NCBI GenBank assembly: GCA_025094145.1
Contig: JALLLS010000001.1
Span: forward strand, 62,001-126,000
DNA length: 64,000 nt
Source: Spinellus fusiger
Taxonomy: Eukaryota; Mucoromycota; Mucoromycetes; Mucorales; Phycomycetaceae
Direction of reading: 5' to 3'
The notes under the pieces are model-generated. The model had not been told where the DNA came from, ran no database searches, and saw nothing but the letters and a program-made list of their open reading frames with translations. Both the position numbers and the translations under genes were made by a program. Of the stretch, positions 8,942 to 20,867 are shown piece after piece. The number at the start of each line of letters is the position of its first letter. Position 1 is the first letter of the stretch.

Positions 8942-11900
8942 ATAGACTGAAGATCGGTCTATTGAACGCTTGTGGAATCAGGTCCAAACTGGTGAACGTT
9001 CTGAATGTGTGTGTGCAGAATGATATTGATATACTTTTAGTGACAGAGACTTTCTTGAACAAAGACATGCAAATATTGAGGTGCCCCTGGATACAAATAC
9101 ACAACTATGCTACAGCCCATGGTGATGCTGGACAAGGTTTTGATGGAGTTTTGTTCTTTATTCGTCCTGACTTTCCTTACCATGTACATTCCTTACCAAT
9201 TACTAATCCTTTTGTGGTCTCCTGTAGGATTGGCCCATATACACTCCATGGTCTGTACCTACCTCCGAGGCTGTCGTCTAGTGAGGCTGCGGAAAGGTTG
9301 AATTCACTACCCATAGACGACTTCACACTCATCCTTGGTGACCTGAATACACGTTTAGGCCGCCTGACTGGAGATCATGGCATAAACGACAGACATGTGG
9401 GATTTGAAGACTGGATCTGCCGTCAGGATCTAACCTTGTGAAACTCAGAGTTGGCATTTGGCTTGCCTACATATGAGCGAATTCTAGCAGATGGTCGTCG
9501 GTTTGCTAGCATTATTGACCTGTCCCTGTCAAGAAGCTACAACTTCTCCGAAGTGTGCTTGCACATTAGGGACGATCTGACGTTAGGTTCAGACCACCAC
9601 TTGTGTGAGCTGTCCTTTCAGCTGGTGCTCATGCCACCACTCATGACAGAAACAGCTGTCCATCACCTCTGGAGACTGCAATGTTTAAACAAACAAACAG
9701 TCTGTGACCAGTACAAGCAATGTTTTGCAGAGAACACAGGTGAACTGCAAAGAGAGATCCAAAAATTATTGGAAGACAAAACCCTGTTGTGCTCTGTTAA
9801 GATGGAGGACTTTGCTGAGAGACTCAATGAGTCAATCTACAAGGCCCTGGATGATAGCGTAGGGCGCGCACAATCCCATCCAAAAGCTTGGAAAAGCTAC
9901 TGGAATGCTGATCTACAACAGTTAGCTGACCGTCGTCAAGAACTTTATTGTTATAGACGACGGGTAGGCAATGATATTGAACGCATTGAAGCCCACCGCT
10001 TGTATGAGGAAGCGTGTTTAGCTTTGAAAAAGGCTATAAGGCAAGCACAACGACAAACCTGGCATGTATTCTGTGATAAAGTTCGTAAGGGCTTAACAGA
10101 GATGATAAGTGCTGTGAAAGGAATGAGGCTGCGGAGACCTTCGCCAATTTCCCTGTCATCTCCAGAGGGCCCTCGGCATGCTGCCAATTGCATGATTGAC
10201 CACCTAGAGAGTGTGTTTGGCGGATCTACGGAAAGACAGGAGCGTCAGGAGTTTATTCTCCAAGACAATCCAGTCCCATGGGACGTAGACTTTATTCACT
10301 CTGCTATTCGAAAGATGCCAAATCGAAAAGCACCAGGCATTGATCATATTAGAGCAGAAATGTTCAAACTCCTAGTTCGAGTGCTAGTGCCTCTGTTACA
10401 TCAGATCTTCACATTGTGTTGGAGATGGTTGTGGACGCCTGTGGCCTGGAGAACAGCACAGGTGGTACCTATTTACAAAAACAAAGGAGAGCAGGATGAC
10501 CCTAGTAACTATCGGCCTATTAGCTTGACATCGGTGTTTCGTAAGCTCTTAGAAAGATGTATAGCTGGGGAGCTCCTTTCGACCATGCCTGCATTGGACA
10601 TGGCTCAAGGTGGATTTCGCGCTCGTCGTGGAACTCTAGACCAGGCCCTCTGTCTCCACGAACTTATGGGGTTGTAAGCTGCCCAAGGATCAGGAGAGCA
10701 AGATCCAAAACCTCCAGTCGTCGTCTTCCTAGATATTAAAGCTGCATATGATAGTGTGGAACGCTCTGTCATATGGGAGTCGCTGATGCCCTTCGTGTCT
10801 CAGCCGTTGCTCTTGCTACTACAGAATTTGTTTGATGACATTGTGGTGAATGTGATTCTGAAAAATGTAGCATCCCGGGACATTTTACCTAAACGAGGAG
10901 TCTTACAGGGTAGTATTCTTTCTCCATTCCTTTATCCTATTTTCATTGATACTCTTCCACGTTTCTTGAGGTTTGCTTCGGTATCCCCAATACTGGTTGG
11001 TATGCACCCACTTACCATGGGACGGTCCATTAATCTCTGTGCTCGAAATCCTTTCTCTTTTGCTTCCCCACAGGCAACTGTTCACGCATTGCTTGACGAG
11101 TTACAGAATTCCCTTCACAATCCTTTTCCTACTTCTACAGTTTCGGATGACTCTTCTGAGTCGTCAGATTCTTCTTACAGTCCGTCTCATGTCACTGTTA
11201 CTTGGGCTCCTGTAAATTGTTTGTTGTATGCTGATGATGTGGCTCTTATGGGCTGCCCAGAAGATATACATCGAATGCTGGCACTTGCCGAAATTCACTC
11301 GACCCTCCTTGGCTACAGATAGAGTCCCTCCAAATGTGAAGTACTCAATGCCCCGGCCAATGTGCCGTTATATCTCTATGGCAACGAGCTTCCAACCTGT
11401 GATACTTTCAAGTACCTTGGTATCCCCTTTTCACGTCAAGGTATTAACTAAGACGCACTGTTCTCACACTCACAAGTCAGGGCAATTGCAGTAATGCAAA
11501 ATCTGAGAGGAATGGGTGTAAACATGTATGGCTTTGGGATTACAGCGGCCCTAAGAGCGTATACTGTTTTTGTTTGGCCTATTCTTGAGTATGGGTTGGC
11601 TATTTGTAATGTCAATAGACTAGGCATCTGCCCGCTACAAATCTGTCAGTCTGCTTGTCTGAGACTTTGTCTTGCTAGATCTTCTACTGCTAGGTTTGGA
11701 ACGATCCAGGTTGCCCAATTAGCTGCCCTCCCTAACATATACTCTCGTTTTCTTTATCTGCAAGCCAAATTTGTTGAGCGCGCAGCTACCCTTCCTGAAG
11801 ACACCATCCTTTGGTGCCTTGTCCCGTAGCTTGAAGCACCCCAGAGTAAAGCCAGATGGATTAAGCTACGTGGCAATGTACTCTGGCAAAATGCTCAAAG

Positions 11901-12531
11901 AATAGGACGGGCTCACAACCCTCCTAAATATCCATTAAAAGTAGCTTATCTTGAACGTCTTCAAAGTGAAATTACTAGTCTAGTACGTGGCAAGAATCCG
12001 CTGGTGACGGTAGCCCGTGGACTATGTAGACCTGTTTGCGATTCAATTCTTCTACTACCGTGCACGCGCAAAGAAAGACATCGTCTACTAAAATGGAGGA
12101 TTGCTTGGTTACCACCAACACCTTCAGTTCCTTGCCAATGTGGCCACCCATCTGCCAATCGGGACCACTTTCTCACATGCATATTCGTTGATCATGAACG
12201 CTCCACGTTCTTGTTCTTCTTAGTTCCTGCACCACCACACGACGTTCATCTAATTGACTATTGTCTAAACCTTCTGCCGTGCACGGTTAAGTCTTTTGTT
12301 AAATGGCGAGATCTTTGGCCCAGTTTGTTAATACTGCTGCAAGTCATTGATCGAGCCACGTCTACTCGAGACTTTAAGGTAGAGCCATCAGCTGGTAGCT
12401 TGCTCATTGAGGCTGCTGATAGGTGTGTTGAGCAGGAATGCCAACGCCGCCATAGAGTGCAAAGACTCTTTCAGCAACAGACGCTGTATTCTCACTTCTC
12501 CTTCGATCTCTCCTCTACCACCCATTCTTAA
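8938..12531 (+). pseudogene. LINE ORF2: endonuclease and reverse transcriptase, five stops
   Basis: One frame of 1,198 codons. Order: APE-like endonuclease (NACGIRSKL, TETFL, GDLNTRLG, SDHHLCEL), linker, reverse transcriptase (NRKAPGID, SNYRPISLTSVFRKLLE, VFLDIKAAYDS, GVLQGSILSPFLY, catalytic YADD), then a finger of type C-x-C-x8-H-x4-C near the C terminus. Stops: TGA 9439, TAA 10675, TAG 11320, TAA 11449, TAG 11827. There is no frameshift over 3.6 kb. Each stop can be reached from a Trp or Gln codon by one transition. The protein cannot be made whole from this copy unless the stops are read through, which is unlikely for five. Confidence 0.92.
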
Positions 12532-12929
12532 CCCGTTTAGCAAAGCCAGAAGCTGTTAGGGTAGTTGTATTTATTTTCAGGATTGTCCGAGTTGCTCTAA
12601 GTATCCCTCGTTGGATTTCGAATCGCCACAGGATGACGGTTATCTTTTTGGTCTTCTGGTTTCCTTGCTGACTCTATGGCCTTTTGGATGTCTATTCATA
12701 ATTCTCATTTTACCATCATTTCTTATTTTTCATTATTTTTCCCTCATTGAGGTTTTATATTCTCTTTTCTTTCTGTTTCCTTTCTCTCTGCATTATTATT
12801 TTTCACTTTCGTATTTGAAGTGTTTCTATGTCTATTCTCATTTATTTCACAAAAGTTCTCATAGGGTGGCTAACATGTCCAATGCGCGAATAGCAACCAA
12901 CACCCAAAAATAAAAATACTTTGAACTGT
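12532..12929 (+). other. LINE 3' UTR
   Basis: T-rich untranslated end shared with 990-1215 and 1274-1460, carrying AAAGTTCTCATAGGGTGGCTAA, the AATGCGCGAATAGCAACCAA block, CACCCAAAAATAAAAA and the terminal TACTTTGAACTGT. The open frames inside it are by-products of the pyrimidine bias. The conserved last 50 bp are probably what the reverse transcriptase recognises; that is inference. Confidence 0.7.
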
Positions 12930-13130
12930 GGTATACTCTGACAGTTTTGAGGCCCATGTACAACATCTAAATGCGGTATTGGCCATTGTATCCAGCATCA
13001 ACTTATCCATTGCAAAGTTCAAATACAAATCTGGATACCAAGATCTGAAATTACTAGGATACATGTGTGGAAAAGGTTTCTGAATGGACCCTGCTAAGAC
13101 CACTTGTGTTAAAATCCAAGAAAGAATATC
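12930..13130 (+). pseudogene. Ty3/gypsy reverse transcriptase fragment
   Basis: One frame reads VVYSDSFEAHVQHLNAVL, then LSIAKFKYKSGYQDLKLLGY, a TGA stop, then MDPAKTTCVKIQE. This is the part of a Ty3/gypsy reverse transcriptase just after the YxDD box: the HxxHL helix, the K/C-F strand, the LG box and the 'D-P-x-K' turn. The LINE 3' end lies immediately upstream and presumably replaced the preceding part. No LTR could be tied to it. Confidence 0.75.
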
Positions 13131-15060
13131 AGACTCAAGAACAAGATACTGTAATGATAGGCAAAAATGTCTATATGTCGACTCGGAATGATATGAGACG
13201 TTGAAATGTTAAATCCGAATATCTAGTATTAGAGGACTTACATTCCATTGAGGATATTGTGCATATAAACCATAGTATAGACCTCTTTAATAAATATCGA
13301 ATTTCCTTGGTATCTTTTGAATCGTATTGTAGAGGCTAAGCTCGCTCTAAATATCGAAACGAACAGTGCTTCCTATTCTTTCACCCCTTCTCTGTTTTGT
13401 CACAATCTCCTTTCCTGTCCCTGTAACACTGTAGGTTACATACCCTCTTTTGGTCTCTGTCACTATTGTTGGTGAACACTCTTTGGTCCCCATTATCACT
13501 CTTTCTGAATTAGCAGAAGGACTACTCAATTAAGTACATCCCCCAATTCCCTCTTTTGTGTGCGGTCTTTGTGTTGGTAGTCAATCTCTCTCGAGACCTA
13601 CGTACCTCTTAGATCTATACTGCCTTTAATTATAGCCTGTTCAGTAGACTTTAATATGCGGTGGCTTAACTATGAATTACGTTGTAGAAAGGAGACGACT
13701 TAATAAGTCTATGGCTGCTACCATTGTCGTTGTGATTACAACACACCACCTCCTGGTATCCAATGCCTTTATCACTGATACTGCATCAGGAGTACTGCAC
13801 AGACAGCACCCAACAGAGCTACTAAGATTGCCATACATCATATGCAAGTTTTCCCGGTACCTTGACTAACACTCTTTTCCTCCACCCTTTCCTTCTTTGC
13901 ACCACCCTCCCTCCCAAACAAATTTACCACCTTCACCTAGATCTTCCCCCCCATCTTGGGTGACAGTGTGGATCCACTTCCTCTTTTTCAAGTCTTGTTG
14001 CCCCCTTCTCATGGTCTTGTTTGTCTTCTTGTTCCTACCACTGCATATGCTCCACCAAGATCCACCCTCTTCCCACCTATGATCCCCGACTAAACACCAA
14101 GCAGTGGCGTTCTTTCTGGGCCTTTCCAATTCACCACTAAGTCTGCACTTTATGGTTCCATATTATCCATAAGAAAATCCCATTCCGTTCTCTTCTTATG
14201 CCCGGCTAAGTTCTTGGCCTGGTCTTTCTGTTGGCTCACACATTTTAACAGTACCTTTAAAGTGTCCAGCCTTCGAGAGGCCTTCTTCTCACTGTCCTTA
14301 CCAAGCTCCCGCTCTTGCTCTCCCTCTGTCACCATCTTCAGCAGTTTTCTGCTTTCCATCTGGCGCCATCATTGGCTCAATGTCTTCCAGAACCAACCAT
14401 TGACCTCCTCTCTCATACTTTTCTCCACCAATAGACTCCTACAGCAATTTACTGCTGAAAGAGATATTGATCTTCCTACAACAAAGGCTCCGCTCTCCTC
14501 TAAGCTCTAACAATATAAAATAGAAGAAATTCAAAATCCAAAAAGTTAAACAGAAAAAAAGGTGACTCTTTATAGCTACTTTGTACAGATTATCACAATA
14601 AATTCAAGCTTCAGGCTCCTTTATTTAAAAAAATACTTTGAACTGTTGACCCATAGTTCATAGTTTCTCGACTGAAAGTGACTTATTTAAGGTGTAGTAA
14701 TCTTCTGATAAAGAAGAATAAATAACAGACCCAATTCCTCTATAAATACTCATGCTCACAGAAAGATAGACATTACTACTGTGGGTGGGGCCAAACACTT
14801 GGATTTGTAGCAAATGAGGCTTCTGATATACACTTACTCATTTTCTTTGAAAAATAAAAATAATAAAAGCCCCTACCTTTATAATCGTTATTTGCTAATA
14901 AGTTCTATTCTTTTTAATCTTGTATTCTTACAAAAAAAACTCTTACTAAGCACCGACAGTCAATAGTAGACCCTCGATTTTCTTCACTTTTATGTGACTG
15001 AGTTTTTATCTAGTGAAGAAAAGCATTTCACTCCATGTCTGACCTTCTCTTCTGCACGCG
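13131..15060. other. Unassigned region with old repeat debris
   Basis: Several pyrimidine-rich frames exist on both strands (for example 13866-14510, minus), but none matches a family I know and their neighbours are broken. At 14627-14646 the sequence AAAAAAATACTTTGAACTGT is the terminal motif of the LINE family, so a decayed LINE 3' end may be here. The last 100 bp are the promoter side of the gene at 15061. Confidence 0.45.
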
Positions 15061-15597
15061 ATGACTTCGACAACAGACACTGCCGACTACGATCCTTCTA
15101 AATACACTGATATAGTTCAGTCATGGCATAGTGAACCCAATCAGTATCTTTCTCGATATTTTACTCTTTTTTTTCATATTGAAACCAATGACTCTGCACC
15201 CGAGGGCACACTCTTCAGTGATATTTATGTTCGCCAGTCTCCCAACAAGATCTGCGTTCTTGGTATGGCACCCAGCCACGCCTTTTTAAAGCAGGAAAAC
15301 CTTGCTGACTCAAAGATTGAATTCAAGACTGATATTATTGGAAAGAAAGTAAAAGCCAACACTATTATTGCTGAAGTGAGAAAGAATGGCTTGATATACG
15401 CTATCAGAGCACAAATGCAGGGACAATTGCTCGAGCTTAACCCGCGTCTTGTTGAAAATCCTGAACTGCTATGGGAGCATACAATGGACATTGGGTTTAT
15501 TGCTGTAATCATGTCTGCCACAGATAATACTCAACAACAACTCCACGGCTTTTTAACAGAAGATGAGTACAGACAGAAGATAAAGGAGAGTGAATAG
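15061..15597 (+). CDS. ABITRAM: ABITRAM/Simiate-like (FAM206) protein
   Basis: A single-exon gene of 178 aa, the same length as animal ABITRAM proteins. The core from about residue 50 (DIYVRQSPNKICVLGMAPSH) through KVKANTIIAEVRKNGLIYAI to ENPELLW is the GCVH-like (biotinyl/lipoyl fold) body of the family, and the C terminus has FLTEDEYRQ. Animal members bind actin and locate partly to nuclear speckles; the fungal role is unknown. There is no lipoyl-lysine context, so a glycine-cleavage H protein is unlikely. It converges with the chitinase gene on the other strand, with 215 bp between the stop codons. Confidence 0.8.
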   Translation: MTSTTDTADYDPSKYTDIVQSWHSEPNQYLSRYFTLFFHIETNDSAPEGTLFSDIYVRQSPNKICVLGMAPSHAFLKQENLADSKIEFKTDIIGKKVKANTIIAEVRKNGLIYAIRAQMQGQLLELNPRLVENPELLWEHTMDIGFIAVIMSATDNTQQQLHGFLTEDEYRQKIKESE

Positions 15598-15812
15598 AAT
15601 ATGTCTTTTACATCCATCTTTGTCTCTTCATTATTGCCCCGTAGATCTCTTTATATTTTTATATCAATGATAGATTCTATATTTATTTTACATATCACAC
15701 AATGTCATATACTGTGAATGAGTCTGTTGGTGCATTTCAAACTATAGATGTATTAAAAAGGTTTCTAGAATGTAATATTTATTTGGGGAGGGAGAAGAAC
15801 GTATTATAATTT

Positions 15813-17516
15813 CTAACGACGAACACTTTGGAGAGATCTGATAAGAGAGTGTTTGGCATCGTCCTAGAAAACAATGAGTACCAATTTCTACACTCGGCAG
15901 CCAGCAATCACTTACCATGTCCAAAGACCACAGCATCACACCACCCAACTTGTTTTTAACAACATAGGTGGCTTTGAGTTGCAATGATCGTGGAGTGTCA
16001 AAACTAAGGAACTCGTTTCTCTTCATATTGAAAGAGTAATAAGTCTGACTCTTGGAGTCCCAGGAGGTTGTCCATGCGCCTCTTCCGTGCAAGATGCGCA
16101 TTTCATTAATTGTTCTCCATTGCATTTCTCCGGAATAAGAAAAGCGACTACCGGGACAAGGTTCTTTTTCTTTTTTATCATGTTTATCGCCTTGGATTTG
16201 TGGGTGGCTCAAGCGTTGATCGACATTGATAGGTGAGCTTTTGCTGGGTCGGATCTGTGTTAGTGTTTTATATCCGTAGAAAGGTACACCAACTACAATG
16301 CGTTCTCGGGGGATGCCTGCATTAATCCAAAGTTTGACAGAAGTATCCACACTGCTGCTTTTGGAGTCGCTGTAAAGAGGTGCGTTGGGTCCGGTCTTGT
16401 CACTCCAAATGCCAGTAAGATCGTAGGCCTTTTATATAAAGAGTGAAGAAATAGGGTGAGCAAATTTGTATGGAAATATGAGAAAGATAGCTTACCATAA
16501 TGAAAATAGAGTCCAAGGCAGTACTCCAACCTTGGTCTAAAGTAACGTAAGGTGTCGCCTTCTCATCATTGAATACGTTGGCACTGACGGCAGCAGTAAT
16601 TAATTTATGTTCTTCAGGGAAAGCAATATCCAATTTTTTACGTAAAAGCTGGAAAAACTTCAACAGGTTTTCAGTGTCTTTTGGTTTCCTGGAAAATAGA
16701 TTAATAAAAAGTAATCCAAGAACTAACCTACTTTTCATTACAGGACACTCCATTGGGATCATTGGGGTATTCTATGGAATGTGTAAGAAGAAGCATTAGG
16801 TATAAGAGATAACAATAGGCATGCTGATTAGACTATATAGCTAGGTAGATAGAGAGAGAGAGAAAAGTGGGATATCTTTAAATGCTTTCTTACCCCAATC
16901 AACATTCAGCCCGTTCAGGTCGAATTGCTTCACTGTCTGAACAAGAGTGTTTGTAAAGTTCTCGCGGGATTCATCTGTGCTAACCAAAGAGCTAAAGTAG
17001 ACTGATCCAGTCCAGCTAAAAAAAAAAGATGGAAACATGTCAATATACTATTATAGATAGAGAGATAGAGAGATAGAGAGATAGAGAGATAGATATATCT
17101 ATATATTTGCATTTACATACCCGCCAACACTAAGACTGACACCCTTTTTACGAGAATGTGCTTCATTAACAACTATATCAAATGTGTGAGTGATTTTTGT
17201 TGTTGAAATGAAAAATATTTTTTCTCTGTTTACTTTTTGAAAGAATTTGATGATTAAAGTGTGTAAGTCTTCCATGTTGATCAGGAATAGCAAAGGCGTA
17301 GGCAATGTGGTCAAGCATCTCCCAAGGAATTTCTTTTGGGAGAGACTAATATGACATGGAATTAAGCACACTGCAAACTAGAGTACTTGTTGTATCTCAT
17401 CTTACCCATTCTACCACATAGGCAGTAAGGCGCTGTGAGCCATAGGCTGCACTAGCCAATGTTCCTGAAATATGACACACAAGTCCAAGGAGACTTGCAA
17501 GAAGAAAATAAAGCAT
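15813..17516 (-). CDS. GH18 chitinase-like protein, secreted, eight exons
   Basis: A family 18 glycoside hydrolase expected to cut beta-1,4 GlcNAc links in chitin at the wall or outside the cell. Exons (minus): 17516-17406, 17345-17234, 17172-17121, 17015-16894, 16771-16732, 16688-16496, 16428-15916, 15863-15813; all GT-AG, 397 aa. Residues 1-22 look like a signal peptide. Then come the first barrel strand (DHIAYAFAIP), SLSVGG, the active-site strand NGLNVDWEYP (Asp131, acid Glu133), VPFYGY and GGVMLWSLDMDD. The usual DGxDxDWE reads NGLNVDWE: the first two Asp are Asn, while the last Asp and the Glu are kept. No chitin-binding module is present. Intron 3 holds an ATAGAGAG microsatellite. Confidence 0.9.
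17050..17100. repeat. ATAGAGAG microsatellite in chitinase intron 3
   Basis: About five units of ATAGAGAG followed by ATAGATATAT. It lies wholly inside the intron and does not affect the reading frame. Confidence 0.8.
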
Positions 17517-19522
17517 AAAAAAAATACTTAAAAACAAGAAATAGAAACTACGAATTTAAATGTAGGGAATTTATACAAAAACTACTGTTCCTTTTCTGTA
17601 GTGAAAATTCAAGAGCGTGCACAAATATCAATCCCATCCATAGTCCTGTAAATGCCAGATGTTTCGTTCTATTATTCGAATGTGGGATGCTGGTCTTAAA
17701 TCGTCCTACAGTAATCTTAGTTGCAGTCCTTTCTCTATGTTAATATGGAAATTGGAGAGTACAATCATAATTGGCTATTTATCTAGTGAATTATTTGTGA
17801 CTTTCTAGGGTATAGTGAGGTTATTAGTTTGGATAAAATTGCATGATTCATTTATTATTTATTGCATGGATCACTGATATTATCGTCTTCAAAAATGCGT
17901 GATTTTAAGTTTAGGACTAGACATGAAAGGCAAAATAATCTGTGGACATTCTACCTTTTCCTACACTTTTTTAGGAAAATATACTTTTTGTTTCCTCTGA
18001 TTAGTATAAACAATAAGTGCTTTATTTTTATTCCCATTGATTCTACTCATTCACTGCCTTTTCTTACTCAGAACACTGGTGGGTGGCCATTTAAATTTCT
18101 TAATATAGCAATTGATTAATGACAAATCGAAAAAGAAAAAAAAATCGCTGTAAACCATGGTATGTGTTTCCATGTTAATAAAGCCTAGTCCATGCTTAGG
18201 GCAAGAACTGTGCACCTAATATTCTATAGTATTACCAAACATTCAGTGGCAAATACTAAATAGGAAACAAATAAAATATAAGAAAAAACAATCTACTGTC
18301 ATTTTGATATATCTTAGAATATGATATCACCTATCTAGGAACATCCGAAACAAACATTCTAGTGATTGCAGAATATTCAGAAACATTAAGAAAGAATAGG
18401 CAGTTTTGTACTGTTATACTGTTATTTAATGTTAATGCTATAACTATAATGGAAATGCAATGATCATTGGATAATATGTCACAATAAACTTCACACCTCT
18501 TTATTATAGTAGAAAGTAGATATCAATACGTTCACTGTTCTTGTTTGCATCTTGAATATAAAGAATAAACAGTTTTATCAATCTAAAAATGTATAGTAAA
18601 TGGGTATAAGAAGCACGTGATACAGTAAAGACGATAACGAATAGATTCCATTGAAGTATATTAAATTCTAAAAAGTCAGCTTCATTAGTTGTACCAGTCT
18701 TTTTTTTTCTGCTATTCTTTTTCCTGTGGCCATCAAATATTCTGTAGTTAACTCGAACTGTTTTACAAATAGAAACAGAGTAATTACCGCTTAATTTATA
18801 TAGTGTTATCAATTAGTATCCAGGGAACTAAGAAGCACTAATTAGAAGGAATCAAAGCCCTTTCTCTACTATAACACAATGTGAATGATTATATTGAATA
18901 TTGAAATTAAGTTTTCTATGCAATTGTATAGTGACTAAAATAAAAACTACCACTTGCTATAGTGTAAATGATAAAAAAATAATTTTCTAGTTCTCTCTTC
19001 ATCACATTATGTGTTACATTTGATTCACTCAACATAAACTACAGATGAATATAAGCAGTCTATTGGCTTATCCTAATGAGTTTATCAACATTTCCATTTG
19101 TAGCCCATTCAAAAGATCTACAATATTAGACAGAACATGGTGAAATAACCTTAGTTTCAAGCTGAACCATGAGTTCTTCAGGGTCTTGGGGGGATTTCAG
19201 GGTTACAGTTTTTAAATAGACTACGAATTTTTTATTACTTTTGATTGTAGCCATTGTTATGTATATCAGTGTCGATACCATTGTCACTGTCACTGTCATT
19301 AGGACTTTAATTACTGTGTATCCATTAGGAAAAAATGTCTCCTGCAGTGAACTTTATTCATCACAGAAACTATTTGTATCTCTTCTAAAATGCTCTTAGA
19401 AGGTATTGGAGGTGGATTGATTTGGATACATGAAAAAAGAATGTACATTGACAGTTATATCTGCTACTAGAGTTTCTTCTTTTTGTTTTGTTTTGTTTAT
19501 AGAAAAAAACATGCAAGATGTA
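17517..19522. other. Intergenic, no gene recognised
   Basis: The first 150-250 bp upstream of the chitinase start are its likely promoter. The rest is AT-rich with only short open frames that resemble no family I know. I see no terminal repeats apart from the Tc1 end at 19523. Confidence 0.55.
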
Positions 19523-20865
19523 CAGTCACACAACATTAGAAAGTATACAACCCCATAATTTATACAATTTTAAACATGATTCTTCTTGTTTTTACCACTG
19601 AATCACATTCCATTAAGCAATCTCAAATGTCAAACGCAGAATCCTCAACTAAAAACTCTAGAGTTTATAATAAGCTTGAAGAAAGAGAGTACTGGAGTGT
19701 TTACTGGCTTAAAAAAGAAAAATACTCCATGGGTGCCATTTCAAAGGTCATTGGCATTAGCAAGTCTACTGTCCAAAAGATCATTAGTAGAATAAAAACT
19801 AATGGTACACCTCTACCAAGACCTAGTTCTGGTGCACCAAAAAAATTTAACGAGAGAGACCTCAGACGACTTGAGGCCATTCTAAGAGGCAACCCATTTG
19901 CCTCCTATAACTACATAAATTTGGAACTTAAGGCACATGAGATAATCATCTGTAGAGCAACATTCATCAGATATATACATCAGATTAGGTTTGGTTCCTA
20001 CTTCGCAGCACACAAGCCAAGGTTGTCTGAAGAAAACATGAAGAAAAGACTTCGTTGGGCCAAGGAACGGGTCAATTGGACTCCTGAGGACTGGAGACGC
20101 GTTGTATGGTCTGATGAGTCACGGTTTGAAGTAGAGGGTTACCAGGGAGAAGCCAGAGTGATTCGAAAGATCGGCGAGAGGTATAAGGCTGCTCATATCA
20201 TACCTACAACCAAATGGGGGAAAGGCAGCATAATGATCTGGAGCTGTTTCTGGGCGGGTGGATTTGGGCCTTTGGTCTTTGTTGATGGCACTGTGAATCA
20301 GGACGTATATGTCAACATTTTGGCAGAAAATTTCTGCCATGGTTCATTGAATTGAATGAGAAGGAGGATAAGGACTTCATATTCCAAGAAGATGGGGCTA
20401 GCTGCCATACAGGTGGCTATACAACATGGTGGAAAAACATACATCAAATCAGGCGCTTTGATTACTGGCCTGCCCAAAGTCCTGATCTCAACCCCATTGA
20501 ACATCTCTGGAGCTGTCTTGATAAGCTTATCAATAACAAGAGAGTCAGTATTAATAATATCAATGAGCTCAAGACAGCTTTAGAAGAAGCTTGGGGAAAT
20601 ATCCACGTTGATCTTGTCGAACGTTTAGTTGGCTCAATGAAGGATCGCTGCCAGGCAGTTATTGATGGCAAAGGTGGCCCAACAAAATATTAAATAAAAA
20701 CTTTTATAAATATATTACTATAGAAAATATGTTAAACTAACTTTGTGTTGAATTTGAAGTCATTAGTATGTGTTTTGAGGTCGTAACATTTATATCCGTA
20801 AAGCATGCTTTTTTTTCAGGATTTCAAAAAATGAAAATCCTATACTTTCTAATGTTGTGTAACTG
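19523..20865 (+). mobile_element. Tc1/mariner transposon, young copy
   Basis: A 1,343-bp element flanked by TA on both sides (19521-19522 and 20866-20867). Terminal inverted repeats start CAGTCACACAACATTAGAAA at the left and CAGTTACACAACATTAGAAA at the right, one mismatch in the first 24. It contains one transposase gene with a single frameshift. Confidence 0.92.
19627..20693 (+). pseudogene. Tc1-type transposase with one frameshift
   Basis: The DDE enzyme that excises and inserts the element. It reads from ATG 19627 (an in-frame ATG at 19576 is also possible) through two helix-turn-helix units (GAISKVIGISKSTVQ; then ERDLRRLEAIL), WSDESRF (first Asp), EDGASCHTG (second Asp) and SPDLNPIEHLW (Glu), ending GGPTKY and stop at 20693. 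By my count 35 residues separate the second Asp and the Glu. One base is missing near 20330-20345, before WFIELNEKED, and shifts the frame; there is no other lesion. Such a fresh single lesion means active relatives probably exist elsewhere in the genome. Confidence 0.9.
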
Positions 20866-20867
20866 TA

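Larger units (their letters stand above)
7976..12929 (+). mobile_element. Non-LTR retrotransposon (LINE), two ORFs, near full length
   Basis: Layout is ORF1, ORF2 (APE-type endonuclease, reverse transcriptase, C-terminal Cys/His finger), then a T-rich 3' UTR of about 400 bp ending AAATACTTTGAACTGT rather than poly(A). ORF1 is open; ORF2 has five nonsense codons and no frameshift. The 3' end abuts a Ty3/gypsy fragment, so the LINE probably inserted into that relic. Related copies lie at 1-1215 and 1274-1460. I do not assign a clade. Confidence 0.9.

Noticed and set aside
12611..12913. 100-codon frame at the LINE 3' end
   Set aside because: It is the T-rich 3' UTR; the other two copies do not preserve the frame.
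13866..14510. Purine-rich frames on the minus strand (for example 14150-14359) as possible gag gene
   Set aside because: They are broken by stops, differ in frame and match no gag domain or knuckle that I recognise.
17040..17100. CRISPR-like regular repeat
   Set aside because: It is a simple ATAGAGAG microsatellite in an intron, with no spacers.
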